Below, piece by piece: positions 1-8,387 of a DNA stretch of 32,964 bases; positions within the stretch are counted from its first letter, which is position 1, and every line of letters starts with the position of its first letter. The notes beneath the pieces are model-generated. The model made no database searches and was not told the DNA's origin. It was given only the letters and a program-made list of their open reading frames with translations. The position numbers were made by a program, and so were the translations under genes. Source of the DNA: Roseiarcus fermentans (lineage in GTDB: Bacteria; Pseudomonadota; Alphaproteobacteria; Rhizobiales; Beijerinckiaceae); the NCBI RefSeq assembly GCF_003315135.1, contig NZ_QNRK01000055.1:1-32964 (forward strand). The letters run 5' to 3'.

Positions 1-75
1 AAAGTCGTGCAGCGCCGCATTGCCCGTGCGCGGGTCGTCCAGACCGTCCCAGCATTCGATAAAGCGATCCAACAC
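1..75 (-). CDS. ISAs1-family transposase, N-terminal fragment (cut by window edge)
   Basis: Reading the minus strand from a GTG at 73-75 gives 25 open codons to the window edge. The peptide contains DRFIECWDGLDDPR followed by TGNAALHDF. The pattern of an aromatic-rich start, then LxDPRTGNAxxHD, is the hallmark N-terminus of ISAs1 (H-repeat-associated) transposases, DDE enzymes of about 370 residues. A GGGAG sits just upstream of the GTG; a TTG one codon later has better spacing and could be the true start. An in-frame stop at 91-93 prevents a longer reading. Only the first few percent of the protein is visible, so family assignment rests on one short motif. Confidence 0.6.
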   Translation of the reverse strand, partial: MLDRFIECWDGLDDPRTGNAALHDF

Positions 76-179
76 ATTCTCCCGAGCCGCGTATCATCCG
101 CCACCCGGTAGAATCCATCTCACTCAAAACGCAAAATCCGGCTCACAAGGGCCGCCGAATTCCAAGTGCGATTCCCCTG
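1..179 (-). mobile_element. Partial ISAs1-like insertion sequence, one terminus
   Basis: The transposase fragment is preceded on the minus strand by about 100 noncoding bases that end in CAGGGGAATC (reading leftwards from 179). ISAs1-family inverted repeats characteristically begin CAGGG, so the element boundary is placed at 179. The other end and the target duplication lie outside the window, so the boundary is an inference from the end motif alone. The element would sit directly against the terminator-like hairpin of the neighbouring metY gene. Confidence 0.45.
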
Positions 180-180
180 C

Positions 181-208
181 CCGGAGCGGCCGGCGGTCGC
201 CGCTCCGG
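181..208 (-). terminator. Hairpin downstream of metY
   Basis: CCGGAGCGGC at 181-190 and GCCGCTCCGG at 199-208 form a perfect 10-bp stem with an 8-nt loop, 11 bases past the metY stop codon. There is no clear U-run after the stem on the minus strand, so it is a terminator-like or transcript-stabilising hairpin rather than a canonical intrinsic terminator. Confidence 0.5.
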
Positions 209-219
209 GCGTGCTCCGA

Positions 220-1506
220 CTATGCCGACGCCTTCAGCGCCTGGTCGAGGTCGGCCAGGATGTCGTCGATGTGCTCGATGCCGATCGACAGCCGGACGTA
301 GCCCTCCGACACGCCGGTGGCGAGCTGGTCCTCGGCCGACAGCTGCGAATGCGTCGTGGTCGCCGGATGGATCGCGAGCGAGCGCGCGTCGCCGATGTTG
401 GCGACGTGGTAGAGCAGCTTCAAGGCGTCGATGAACGCCCGCCCCGCGTCCTTGCCGCCCTTGATCTCGAAGCCGACGAGACCGCCCTCGCCGCCTTTCA
501 GATACGCCTCCGCCCGGCGGCGCGCTTCGCCGACCTGCTGCGACGGATGAATGACCTTCTCCACTTCCGGGCGCTTGGCGAGCCAGGCCGCGACCTTGGC
601 GGCGTTGGCCGAGTGGCGCTCCATGCGCAACGGCAGCGTCTCGACGCCCTGCAGCGTCAGGAAGGCGTTGAACGGCGACATCGCGGCGCCGAGGTCGCGC
701 AGCAGGGTGACGCGCGCCTTGATGATGTAGGCGATGGGCCCGAGTGGCTTCACCGCCTCCGACCAGATCGCGCCGTGATAGCTGGGATCGGGCGTGTTCA
801 GCGCCGGCTGGCGCCCCTTGTGGTCCTCCCACGGGAAGGTCCCGCTGTCGACCAGCAGGCCGCCGATCGAGGTGCCGTGGCCGCCGAGGTATTTGGTCGA
901 GGAATAGACGATGATCGCCGCGCCGTGATCGAACGGGCGCGTCAGAATCGGCGCCGCGGTGTTGTCCATGATCAGCGGAATGCCGAAGCGCCGGCCGATC
1001 GCCGCCACTTCCGCGATCGGGAAGGCGATCAGCTTCGGGTTCGGCAGCGTCTCGGCGTAATAGGCGCGCGTCCGGTCGTCGGTGGCGCGGGCGAAGTTTT
1101 CCGGATCGTCCGGAGAGACGAAGCGGACCTCGATGCCCTGGTCCTTGAGGGTGTTGGCGAACAAATTCCAGGTGCCGCCGTAGAGGTCGGTCGAGGAGAC
1201 GACGTTGTCGCCGACCCTGGCGAGGTTCTGCAGCGCGAAGGCCGAGGCCGCCTGACCGCTCGCCAGCGCCAGCGCCGCGACGCCGCCCTCGAGCGCGGCG
1301 ATGCGCTTCTCGAGCACGTCGTTGGTCGGGTTCATGATGCGGGTGTAGATGTTGCCGAGTTCCTTGAGGGCGAACAGGTTCGCCGCGTGCTCGGCGCTCT
1401 GGAACTGGTACGAGGTCGTCTGGTAGATCGGAACCGCGACCGCGCCGGTGGTCGGGTCGGCGCGCCAGCCGGCGTGCAGGGCGAGCGTTTCGGGCTTCTG
1501 GGTCAT
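220..1506 (-). CDS. metY: O-acetylhomoserine aminocarboxypropyltransferase (O-acetylhomoserine sulfhydrylase)
   Basis: A 428-residue PLP enzyme of the Cys/Met metabolism family. It converts O-acetylhomoserine plus sulfide to homocysteine (direct sulfhydrylation) in the cytoplasm, feeding methionine synthesis. The PLP lysine is K205 in SSTKYLGGHG; the substrate and cofactor motifs SGQAASAF (about 83-90) and MDNTAAP (180-186) are present, and the C-terminus has SIGIEHIDDI. The length of about 430 residues, and the long insert with PDPSYHG, fit MetY rather than the roughly 390-residue cystathionine gamma-synthases. The ATG at 1506 is chosen over one 11 codons upstream because GGAGAGG lies just before it. 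It is a stand-alone gene with a hairpin after the stop. An O-succinylhomoserine-using relative (MetZ) cannot be fully excluded. Confidence 0.92.
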   Translation of the reverse strand: MTQKPETLALHAGWRADPTTGAVAVPIYQTTSYQFQSAEHAANLFALKELGNIYTRIMNPTNDVLEKRIAALEGGVAALALASGQAASAFALQNLARVGDNVVSSTDLYGGTWNLFANTLKDQGIEVRFVSPDDPENFARATDDRTRAYYAETLPNPKLIAFPIAEVAAIGRRFGIPLIMDNTAAPILTRPFDHGAAIIVYSSTKYLGGHGTSIGGLLVDSGTFPWEDHKGRQPALNTPDPSYHGAIWSEAVKPLGPIAYIIKARVTLLRDLGAAMSPFNAFLTLQGVETLPLRMERHSANAAKVAAWLAKRPEVEKVIHPSQQVGEARRRAEAYLKGGEGGLVGFEIKGGKDAGRAFIDALKLLYHVANIGDARSLAIHPATTTHSQLSAEDQLATGVSEGYVRLSIGIEHIDDILADLDQALKASA

Positions 1507-1683
1507 GGGTTCCTCTCCAAGGGACGCGCTCTGAATCACGCGTTTTCCACGCGGTTCAGAATTTAGTATATAAGCCGACTGGACTTTCGTCCTTATCGAT
1601 TTCCGGCGGGGGGCGCAAGCCGGCGGCGAGCAGGGAAGCCGTGCATCGGGCGCACGAGGCGGGCCCCGGCCGGCGAGCGGACG

Positions 1684-2034
1684 TCAATGTACGAATTTGA
1701 CGATCGCGAAGACCGCCCCGACGAGGGCGAGGATGAAGGTCAACACCCAGCGCAGCGTGTCGTTCTTGGCCTGGGCGATCTCGGTCCGGACGCCGGCGAT
1801 CTCGGTCCGGACGCTGGCGATCTCGGTCTTTACGCCGGCGATCTCCGCACGGAGCCTGGCTTCCGACGCGGCGATCTCGGCCCTGAGGTCCGCGACGTCG
1901 CTCTTCGTCGCGACGCCTTCGGCGAACGCGCCCTCCAGCGCTTCGGCCGAGGCGCGCGCCTGCTCGGGCGAGAAACCGCCCCGCGTCAAGCGGTCGATAT
2001 AGGTCAGCGGGTTGAACAATACCTGGGCGGTCAT
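1684..2034 (-). CDS. Small coiled-coil protein with C-terminal membrane anchor (DUF1640/CCDC90-like)
   Basis: A 116-residue protein. The N-terminal helix NPLTYIDRLTRGGFSPEQA matches the start of bacterial DUF1640-type proteins (relatives of mitochondrial MCUR1/CCDC90). TKSDVADLRAEI then leads into a long coiled coil and a single C-terminal transmembrane segment (LRWVLTFILALVGAVFAIV). The coiled coil contains near-identical 7-residue units (TEIAGVR, TEIASVR), encoded by 21-bp tandem repeats. The start at 2034 fits the family N-terminus; an in-frame ATG at 2085 and a TTG at 2142 would add residues unlike the family. No strong ribosome binding site is seen for any of them. The function of such proteins in bacteria is unknown. 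Confidence 0.7.
   Translation of the reverse strand: MTAQVLFNPLTYIDRLTRGGFSPEQARASAEALEGAFAEGVATKSDVADLRAEIAASEARLRAEIAGVKTEIASVRTEIAGVRTEIAQAKNDTLRWVLTFILALVGAVFAIVKFVH
1785..1855. repeat. 21-bp tandem repeat inside the coiled-coil gene
   Basis: About three and a half copies of a 21-bp unit (GATCTCGGTCCGGACGCCGG plus one base, with a few changes) lie head to tail. Each encodes one coiled-coil heptad, so copy-number change would lengthen or shorten the coil without breaking the frame or register. Confidence 0.75.
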
Positions 2035-2207
2035 GGCCGCATGAGATAGCACAAAGGCAGAGGCCGGCGCGAGAGGGACGCTCATGGCGCCGACGTTCGT
2101 CTTCCAAGCTTCACGCTTGCTGCTGTAGGAAAAACACGACAACCATCGATCGCGACATCGAGCCGCCGCGGCGAAACAGGGCCACGGCGAGCGCCCGGAG
2201 GAGAGCC

Positions 2208-2759
2208 ATGAGTTCAGAGCAGGGACACAATCACGCGCGCAGGTTTCATTTGCCCCACTCTCACCTGGAGTCGGTGTTCGGCGGCGACTGGTTCGGCGTG
2301 CGGGCCGAGGGGTTCGCGCGGTTCTTCGGCACGCCGACGTTTCTCATTGCCCAAACGGTCATCGTCGCGATCTGGATCTGGGCCAACGTCGCCGGGTTGA
2401 CGAATTTCGACGTCTATCCGTTCATTCTGCTGAACCTCGCGTTCTCGCTTCAGGCCGCCTACGCCGCGCCGCTGATCCTGCTCGCGCAGACGCGGCAGGC
2501 CGACCGCGACAAGGCCAACAGCCTCGCCGACGCCCAGCATCGCGAGGAACTGCATCAGGTCAACGAGGACCGGCAGGAGCAGATGCGCAAGCAGTCGGGG
2601 CTCATGCTCGATATGCTCGGGCAGAACACGGCGCTGACCGAGACGGTGGAGAAGCTGCTGCGCCAGAACACCGAACTCACCGAGACGGTGCGCGTGCTGG
2701 TCCAGCGCATCGAGACGATGACCGCCGAGGTCCACAGCCGGCTGGCGCGGCCGACCTGA
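2208..2759 (+). CDS. DUF1003 family membrane protein
   Basis: A 183-residue protein with the DUF1003 pattern. A hydrophilic N-terminus is followed by FFGTPTFLIAQTVIVAIWIWAN (first membrane helix, about 40-62), the short loop FDVYPFILLNLAFSLQAAYAAPLILLAQ (second helix, about 72-94) and a cytoplasmic tail with QTRQADRDK. The tail carries a heptad-like coiled coil with two near-identical 14-residue units (QNTALTETVEKLLR and QNTELTETVRVLVQ), suggesting oligomerisation. The ATG at 2208 follows GGAGGAGAG. The M23 peptidase gene starts 17 bases after the stop, so the two are probably cotranscribed. The family's molecular role is not established. Confidence 0.85.
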   Translation: MSSEQGHNHARRFHLPHSHLESVFGGDWFGVRAEGFARFFGTPTFLIAQTVIVAIWIWANVAGLTNFDVYPFILLNLAFSLQAAYAAPLILLAQTRQADRDKANSLADAQHREELHQVNEDRQEQMRKQSGLMLDMLGQNTALTETVEKLLRQNTELTETVRVLVQRIETMTAEVHSRLARPT

Positions 2760-2776
2760 GCCCGCAGGAGGGGTCC

Positions 2777-3925
2777 ATGAACGCCGTCCTGTCCGCTCTC
2801 GTCGTCGCCGCCTTCGCCCTCGCCCCGCCCGCGCTCGCCGCGGATCCGCATCCGCCGCAAGTGACCGTGTCGTTCCTCGCCGAGCCCGCCCCGATCGTGC
2901 AGGAGGGCGCGACGAAGCTCGTCTACGAAATGGCGCTGACCAACGTCGTCGCCGGCCGCTACGTCGTCGATTCGATCGAGGCGCGCGCCGGCGACACGGA
3001 CGCGATTTTCGACGCCAAGGCCCTCGCCGCGATGACGCAGCGCTTCGACCAGCGCGGCGCCGCCCCGGCGCCGGGCGATCCGCTGACGCTCGAGGGCGGC
3101 CGCGGCGCCGTCGTGTTCCTGATGCTCGACCTCGGCAAGGCGCAGGCGCCGGCGACGATTCTCCACCGGCTGCGCCTGATCGACGACAAGGGCGTGGCGC
3201 ATGTCGTCGAGCCTGCGCCGCTCGCGGTCGCGCAAGAGCGCCCGATCGTCGTCGGCCCGCCGCTCCGCGGCCAATGGATCGCCGGGGATTCGGTGCACAA
3301 CGGCCCGGACGCCGCCCACCGGCGGGCGATGATCGTCTTCGACGGGCGCGCCTTCATCGCCCAGCGCTACGCCATCGACTGGATGCAGGTCCGCGACGTC
3401 GACAGCAAGCTCACGACCTGGAAAGGCCCGGAGGACCAGAACGCGAGCTACTTCTGCTACGACCAGCCGATCCTGAGCGTCGCCGACGGCACGGTGGTGG
3501 CCGCGAGCGACGGCATGGCGGAGAACGTTCCGCACGCCGGGACCCGCGCCGAGCCGATCACGGCCGACAACGTCGGCGGCAATCACGTCGTGATCGAGAT
3601 CGCCCCGCATCGCTACGCCTTCTACGCCCACATCCGTCCCGGCACGGTGACGGCGAAGGTCGGCGAGCGCGTGCATCGGGGCGATGTGATCGGCCGCGTC
3701 GGCAACAGCGGCAACTCGACCGAGCCGCACCTGCATTTCCACATCGACGACCAGCCGTCGTTCCTCGCCGGCGACGGCGTTCCGTACGCGTTCGACAAGG
3801 GCCTCGCCAGCGGCGCGGTGCAGGGCGACGCCGCCGCCGAGGTGGCGACGTTCGGCGCGATCGGGCCGCAAAAACCGTTCGTCGACGACTATCCGGCCGA
3901 GAACGCGCTCGTCACCTTCGAATGA
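2777..3925 (+). CDS. Exported M23 family metallopeptidase
   Basis: A 382-residue protein with a signal peptide (about residues 1-21, cleavage after ALA). A roughly 150-residue N-terminal beta-rich region precedes a C-terminal LytM/M23 domain. The domain shows the zinc-binding HLHFH (H318, H320, H322), a histidine in YAFYAHIRPG (H285) and a VGNSGNSTEPH glycine-rich approach. The first zinc-ligand pair is less clear; H174 and D178 in HNGPD are candidates. M23 enzymes cut peptide cross-links of peptidoglycan or glycine-rich peptides in the periplasm. A strong AGGAGGGG precedes the ATG, and the gene follows the DUF1003 gene directly. It ends tail to tail, 18 bases from the convergent hydrolase gene. 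Confidence 0.88.
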   Translation: MNAVLSALVVAAFALAPPALAADPHPPQVTVSFLAEPAPIVQEGATKLVYEMALTNVVAGRYVVDSIEARAGDTDAIFDAKALAAMTQRFDQRGAAPAPGDPLTLEGGRGAVVFLMLDLGKAQAPATILHRLRLIDDKGVAHVVEPAPLAVAQERPIVVGPPLRGQWIAGDSVHNGPDAAHRRAMIVFDGRAFIAQRYAIDWMQVRDVDSKLTTWKGPEDQNASYFCYDQPILSVADGTVVAASDGMAENVPHAGTRAEPITADNVGGNHVVIEIAPHRYAFYAHIRPGTVTAKVGERVHRGDVIGRVGNSGNSTEPHLHFHIDDQPSFLAGDGVPYAFDKGLASGAVQGDAAAEVATFGAIGPQKPFVDDYPAENALVTFE

Positions 3926-3943
3926 GCGCCGGCGGCCGCGCGC

Positions 3944-4783
3944 TCATTCGTCGCCGAGAAAGTGCAGGATCGCGAAATTGAACAGTTTCGGGTCCTGCAG
4001 GAAGGCGAAGTGGCTGACGTTCGGCAGAATCAGCAGCCCGGCGTGGGGAACGGTCGCGGCGATATATTCGGTGTGCTCGCGCTTGATCGCCTCGTCGTGG
4101 TCGCCGTCGACCACCCAGACCGGCGTGTCGATGGTCTGAAGCTCGGCGTCGGTCCAGTTCGGCTGGTCCGCCCACATCTTGCTGATCTGCGCGACGAAGG
4201 CGTCGTAGTCTTTCGGCGTCGCCGACAGCTCGGAATATTCGTGGCCGGCCCGTTCGATATAGGCGGCGAAGGTCGGGTTTGTCTCCACGCCGTCCTTGAC
4301 GCCGGAGGTCTGGGTGTTGGCGGCGAAGGCGAACACCTTGCCGACCCGGTCCTTGTGGCGCAGCGCGAGGTCGAGGCCGAGGATCGCGCCGTCGCTCCAG
4401 CCGACGACGTCGGCCTTCGGGATCTTCAGCTCATCGAGCAGCGCCACGACGTCGTCGGCCATCAGGTCGTAGCCGTAGGGGCGGGCGTCGCGGGTGCTGC
4501 GGCCGTGGCCGCGGCTGTCCATCAGAATGACGGTGTGATGCGCCGCCACCGCCGGGACCTGATTGCCCCAATAGTCGGTGTTGGCGAGGCCGCCGTGCAG
4601 GAACACCACCGGCGACCCCTGGCCGTAGATCGCGTAGTGGACCCTTATGCCGTTGACGGCCGCCTCGCCCTGCCGGTCGGTCGGGATCGGCGCCGGCGTC
4701 GGCGGCAGCGTCTCCCACAATTCGGCTGCCGCCGCGGGCAGCGTGAGAACGACGAGCAGGGCGGCGAGGACAAGCTTGCGCAT
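3944..4783 (-). CDS. Exported alpha/beta-fold hydrolase
   Basis: A 279-residue protein with a signal peptide (about 1-20, ending AAA) and an alpha/beta-hydrolase fold. The oxyanion strand is VVFLHGG (59-65). The nucleophile elbow is GWSDG with S130, where the more common GxSxG has another residue before the last glycine. The acid is probably D228 or D230 in DGDHDE, and the base H258 in NVSHFAF. HGRSTRD at 93-99 is the usual loop. The substrate is unknown; relatives include esterases, lactonases and C-C hydrolases. The ATG at 4783 is favoured by AAGGAA and by the signal peptide; the reading frame stays open far upstream but is only a shadow of the MFS gene there. Confidence 0.85.
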   Translation of the reverse strand: MRKLVLAALLVVLTLPAAAAELWETLPPTPAPIPTDRQGEAAVNGIRVHYAIYGQGSPVVFLHGGLANTDYWGNQVPAVAAHHTVILMDSRGHGRSTRDARPYGYDLMADDVVALLDELKIPKADVVGWSDGAILGLDLALRHKDRVGKVFAFAANTQTSGVKDGVETNPTFAAYIERAGHEYSELSATPKDYDAFVAQISKMWADQPNWTDAELQTIDTPVWVVDGDHDEAIKREHTEYIAATVPHAGLLILPNVSHFAFLQDPKLFNFAILHFLGDE

Positions 4784-4824
4784 GGGCGAAATTCCTTTTC
4801 GTCTATCCACGCAGTCAGCATTCC

Positions 4825-6150
4825 TCATTCCGCGGCTGTGTTCAAGGGGCGAGGCGCCTCGGCCGGCCTTCCCCAGGACGGCGCCCCGGCCGCGTCTCGT
4901 TCCGGAGTGCGGCGGTTCGGTCCGGTCTCGGGCATCAGCAGGGCAAAGAACGCCAGGGCGCAGAGCGCGATCAGCGCCAGCGACAGGAAGCCGGCCGGAT
5001 AGCCGAAACTCTGCACGACGAACCCGGCCGCGAGGTTGGACAACGCGGCCCCGGCGCCCACGCACAGCGCCGTGAGCCCCTGGGCGAGGTTGAAGCGGCC
5101 GGTTCCCTGCATCAGGTCGGAGGCGATGACGACCGCGATCACGCCGAAGATTCCCGCCGCCACGCCGTCGAGAAGCTGGATCGCGATGACGCCCAGCGGA
5201 AAGTCGACGAACGAGAACAGCACGCCGCGCACCGGCAGGACCGCGAGCGCGACCAGGAAGATCGGCTTCCGGCCGACACCCCTGGCCATGGCGCGACCGA
5301 CCGCCCAGGCGACGCCGACCATGACGAGCTGGGCGGCGATGATGCAGGCGCTGAGCGAGATGGTGTCGGTTCCCGGATGCTTCAGCGCCAGCACCTGTCC
5401 CGCCATCGGCAGCATGGCGGCGTTGCCGAAGTGGAACAGGACGACGGAAGCGAGAAAGACCACGAGGTCGCGCCGCTTCAGGAGATCGCGATACGGAATG
5501 GGCTCGCAGGCGCGCTCGGGGCTCTCGCCGCCGCGGGCGAGCACATGGTCGATCTCGGCCGGCCGGATCAGCAACACGACAGCGGCGCTGGCGACCGCGA
5601 AGGCGCAGACGAGATAGAAGATCCAGTGATAGCCGAAACGCCCGCCGATTGCGCCGACGAGGGCCGCGGCGACGAAATTGCCGGCGTGATTGAAGCCTTC
5701 GTTGCGGCTGACCCGCGCATCGAGCTTGCGCCGCCCGACCAGTCCGAGCGACAGCGCCGCAAGGGCGGGCGGTATGATCGCCGACGCCGCCCCGAGCATG
5801 ATTTGCGCCGCGATCACCGGTCCGAACCTGGGGAAGAATGCGATCGCTAGCGAGCCGGCGGCGACGAGCAGGCCGGAGACCGCGACCAGCGTCCGCTTCC
5901 ACCTCAGGCTGTCCACCATCAGTCCGGCCGGAACCTGGAAGCAGGCGGCCGCGACGCTGCTCGCCGCCATGGCGACGCCGATCCCCGCTGGCTGCCAGCC
6001 CTCCCCTCCCTTGAGGAACACCGAAAGATAGGGACCCAATCCGTCGCGGACGTCGGCCATCAGGAAGTTGAGCCAGTCGAGACCGCGCAGGCTCTGCGCC
6101 GACGGCGACCGGTCGCCGCCGGCTCGATCTGTTTCGGGGTCTTGGGTCAC
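4825..6150 (-). CDS. MFS transporter
   Basis: A 441-residue integral membrane protein with about twelve hydrophobic segments and a central cytoplasmic loop (around RPAEIDHVLARGGESPE). The N-terminus has LDWLNFLMADVRDGLGPYL, typical of a proteobacterial MFS subgroup in which an aspartate-containing first helix precedes LSVFL. The loop after the second helix (DSLRWKRTL) replaces the classical motif A. The GTG at 6150 is chosen because GAGGGCG lies just upstream and the 25 hydrophilic residues that follow precede the first helix. The substrate cannot be told from sequence. The neighbouring hydrolase gene follows 41 bases after its stop, so cotranscription is possible, but that gene has its own ribosome binding site. 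Confidence 0.85.
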   Translation of the reverse strand: MTQDPETDRAGGDRSPSAQSLRGLDWLNFLMADVRDGLGPYLSVFLKGGEGWQPAGIGVAMAASSVAAACFQVPAGLMVDSLRWKRTLVAVSGLLVAAGSLAIAFFPRFGPVIAAQIMLGAASAIIPPALAALSLGLVGRRKLDARVSRNEGFNHAGNFVAAALVGAIGGRFGYHWIFYLVCAFAVASAAVVLLIRPAEIDHVLARGGESPERACEPIPYRDLLKRRDLVVFLASVVLFHFGNAAMLPMAGQVLALKHPGTDTISLSACIIAAQLVMVGVAWAVGRAMARGVGRKPIFLVALAVLPVRGVLFSFVDFPLGVIAIQLLDGVAAGIFGVIAVVIASDLMQGTGRFNLAQGLTALCVGAGAALSNLAAGFVVQSFGYPAGFLSLALIALCALAFFALLMPETGPNRRTPERDAAGAPSWGRPAEAPRPLNTAAE

Positions 6151-6570
6151 CGCGCCCTCGCGTTCAGGTTCGGGCCGAGACTCTTCGCCAGGGTCGCGCC
6201 CGCGATCGTCATGATGGATCGAGGGCAGCGCGGCGCCGTGCTCGCCGCGGCCGTCGCCGCAACCCCGAACCGCGCGAGTCTCCGCAAGCGCAACGTCGCT
6301 CGACCCCTTCTCGCCGCGGAACGCCCGCGGGCCGCCCCCTCAACGTTCGGGAGCTGCTTTCGGCGCACAAACGAGGCGGCCGAATGTGGAGTTGCGGCGC
6401 CTCCCAGGGTGGAGCCGGACGGTGCGCGCTCCGCGAGGGCGGCGTCCCGCCGCCCGGCCGCCCGGGACGGACGCCCTCCCGTCACCAGAGCTCTTCCTCG
6501 AGCCCGGTTGCGGCGCGGGCGGCCCCGGGCGCATGATCGAGGGCCCCGGAAGGTTGGAGGACGATCGGAC
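6151..6570. other. 420-bp intergenic region between divergent MFS and hydrolase genes
   Basis: Open frames run through this stretch on both strands, but their products are arginine/alanine/proline-rich with no family resemblance and look like GC-driven shadows. One imperfect inverted repeat is visible at 6435-6478 (GAGGGCGGCGTCCCG against CGGGACGGACGCCCTC). It could form a strong leader hairpin for the downstream hydrolase gene. No clear promoter hexamers were found. Confidence 0.5.
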
Positions 6571-7590
6571 ATGCATGGTCCTGGACGGGCGCTCGGCGCC
6601 GGACTCTTGGCCGCCCTGGCGCTCGCCGCTTCCGCTCGCGCCGGCGCGCCCTCGTACGGGCCGGAGTTGCAGGGCTTCGACTATCCCTTCCCGGTGCGCG
6701 ACTTCGCCTTCTCCTCGCAGGGCGAGGCGCTGACGATGCGCTCCATGGACGTCGCTCCCTCCGCGCCGGCGAACGGACGGACCGCCGTCCTTCTGCACGG
6801 CAAGAATTTTTGCGCGGCGACCTGGGAGGACACGATCCGGGCGCTCTCATCGGCCGGCTGGCGCGTCGTCGCGCCCGACCAGATCGGCTTCTGCAAGTCC
6901 ACAAAGCCCGAGCGCTATCAGTACAGCTTTCAGCAGCTCGCCGCGAACACCCACGCGTTGCTGGCCTCGCTCGGCGTCAAAAACCCCGTGCTCGTCGGCC
7001 ATTCGACCGGCGGCATGATCGCCGCGCGCTATGCGCTGATGTATCCGGGCGAAACCGGCGCGCTCGTCCTCGTCAACCCAATCGGCCTCGAGGACTGGAA
7101 GGCGCTCGGCGTTCCGCCGCTCTCCGTCGACCAGTGGATCGAACGGGAAAAGGCGACCACGGCCGACCGCATCAAGGCTTACGAGCAGGCGACCTATTAC
7201 GCCGGACAATGGCGCCCCGAATACGACCGCTGGGTCGCGATGCTCGCCGGACTGATGCAGGGTCCGGGCCAGGAGACCGTGGCCCGCAACCTCGGGCTGA
7301 TCGACGACATGATCTATACCCAGCCGGTCGTCTACGAGTTCCCGCTGATCAAGGTCCCGACGCTGCTGATGATCGGCGACAGGGACGTGACCGCGATCGG
7401 CAAGGACGTGGCGCCGCCCGCGGTTCGCGCCCGCCTCGGCCATTACCCGGAGCTCGCGCAAACGACGAAGGCGGCCATCCCCGGAGCGCAGCTGATCGAG
7501 TTTCCCGACGCCGGCCACGCGCCCCAGATCCAGGATCCTGCGCGCTTCAACGCCGCGCTGATCGACGCGCTCGCGCGGCTGGGACAATAG
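6571..7590 (+). CDS. Exported alpha/beta-fold hydrolase (proline iminopeptidase/haloalkane dehalogenase-like fold)
   Basis: A 339-residue protein starting with a signal peptide (about 1-24, ending ARA). Alpha/beta-hydrolase hallmarks are TAVLLHGKNF (71-80, oxyanion region), the nucleophile elbow GHSTGG with S145, the acid loop MIGDRDVTA, and H in PDAGHAPQIQDP near the C-terminus. A cap region rich in aromatic residues lies between about 180 and 250. Related proteins are annotated only as alpha/beta hydrolases, so the substrate is not known. The ATG at 6571 is preceded by GGAGG and begins the signal peptide; the upstream open frame is not protein-like. It is convergent with the CHAT partner gene. 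Confidence 0.87.
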   Translation: MHGPGRALGAGLLAALALAASARAGAPSYGPELQGFDYPFPVRDFAFSSQGEALTMRSMDVAPSAPANGRTAVLLHGKNFCAATWEDTIRALSSAGWRVVAPDQIGFCKSTKPERYQYSFQQLAANTHALLASLGVKNPVLVGHSTGGMIAARYALMYPGETGALVLVNPIGLEDWKALGVPPLSVDQWIEREKATTADRIKAYEQATYYAGQWRPEYDRWVAMLAGLMQGPGQETVARNLGLIDDMIYTQPVVYEFPLIKVPTLLMIGDRDVTAIGKDVAPPAVRARLGHYPELAQTTKAAIPGAQLIEFPDAGHAPQIQDPARFNAALIDALARLGQ

Positions 7591-7699
7591 TCGTCATATC
7601 AGGGGGCTGCCGAAGCCAAAGCGTGACCGCCGCCCTACAGCCTCTTTTCACTTCGGCGCACCTTCGCCTCATGGGGCCATCGCCGCCGGCCGATCGTTG

Positions 7700-8377
7700 C
7701 TAACCGGCTTTGTAGAGGGTGATGTCGCGCACACGCTCATCGCGGGTCCGGCCGAGCACCAGATCGCGCGCCGCGCCGAATAGTCCGTTCTTGGCCAAAG
7801 TCGCCTTGACCAGCAATTCCGCCCTCACCGTATCGCTCGCCGGCACCGTGACCGCCAGCGCCTGATGGGCTCCGATTCCCTGCTTCAGGATATTGTCTTC
7901 CGCAAAATCCCAGATCGCGCGCAAGGAACCGGCGCCCGAGCCTTTGACCCGGCACGTGAACGAATCATATTCGAGCTGCCGTTTTGCCGACACGGACGGC
8001 TCGATGGACAGCTTGCCCAGACCGAGCGAGATCTTTCCGCTCGGCTCGAGCGAATAGGTCACCTTCACCGGCTCCTTGATTTCCGTCGGCGCGATATCGA
8101 TGAACATCACGCCCTGCGGCTGAACGATCTGCACCGTGACGCGGCCGGAAACGAAGCGCGTCCCCTCCGCGGGCTGGAACGCGCAGTCGAGTTCCACCAT
8201 CGCGCCGCCGCCATCGCGCGGCTTCTGGAGCCCGCGATCGCGCTTGACGATCAGAATACGCGAGCCTGTGATGTCCTCGTCGGTCAGGAGCTCGAGAGGC
8301 GGCGCCGCGCCCAGTTCCCGGATCGCGTCGGGGTCGCCGACCAGCTCAGCGTCGAGCAAGATCTCGCCGTCGTTCAA
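7700..8377 (-). CDS. Unrecognised beta-rich protein linked to the CHAT protease
   Basis: A 225-residue soluble protein whose family I do not recognise. It has no signal peptide or obvious membrane helix. Alternating hydrophobic patterns (RILIVKRDRG, VELDCAFQ, GRVTVQIVQPQGVMFIDIA, VKVTYSLE) suggest a beta-sandwich. A conserved-looking IWDFAEDN precedes a short helix (residues 155-165), and a C-terminal amphipathic stretch KNGLFGAARDLVLGR (196-210) follows. The start is a TTG at 8377 with an excellent AGGAGGA seven bases upstream. The upstream continuation of the frame overlaps the CHAT gene and is not protein-like. The start lies 10 bases after the CHAT stop, so the two are almost certainly cotranslated. 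A role as substrate, effector or regulator of the protease is inferred from linkage only. Confidence 0.75.
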   Translation of the reverse strand: MNDGEILLDAELVGDPDAIRELGAAPPLELLTDEDITGSRILIVKRDRGLQKPRDGGGAMVELDCAFQPAEGTRFVSGRVTVQIVQPQGVMFIDIAPTEIKEPVKVTYSLEPSGKISLGLGKLSIEPSVSAKRQLEYDSFTCRVKGSGAGSLRAIWDFAEDNILKQGIGAHQALAVTVPASDTVRAELLVKATLAKNGLFGAARDLVLGRTRDERVRDITLYKAG

Positions 8378-8387
8378 TTGCTTCCTC

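Noticed and set aside
6147-6572. 141-codon minus-strand frame between the MFS and hydrolase genes
   Set aside because: The product is low-complexity Arg/Ala/Gly, with no motif or convincing ribosome binding site.
7700-8377. The CHAT partner as a bacterial gasdermin
   Set aside because: It lacks an N-terminal cysteine for lipidation and the typical hydrophobic pattern of the pore-forming strands; resemblance is only in gene order and size.
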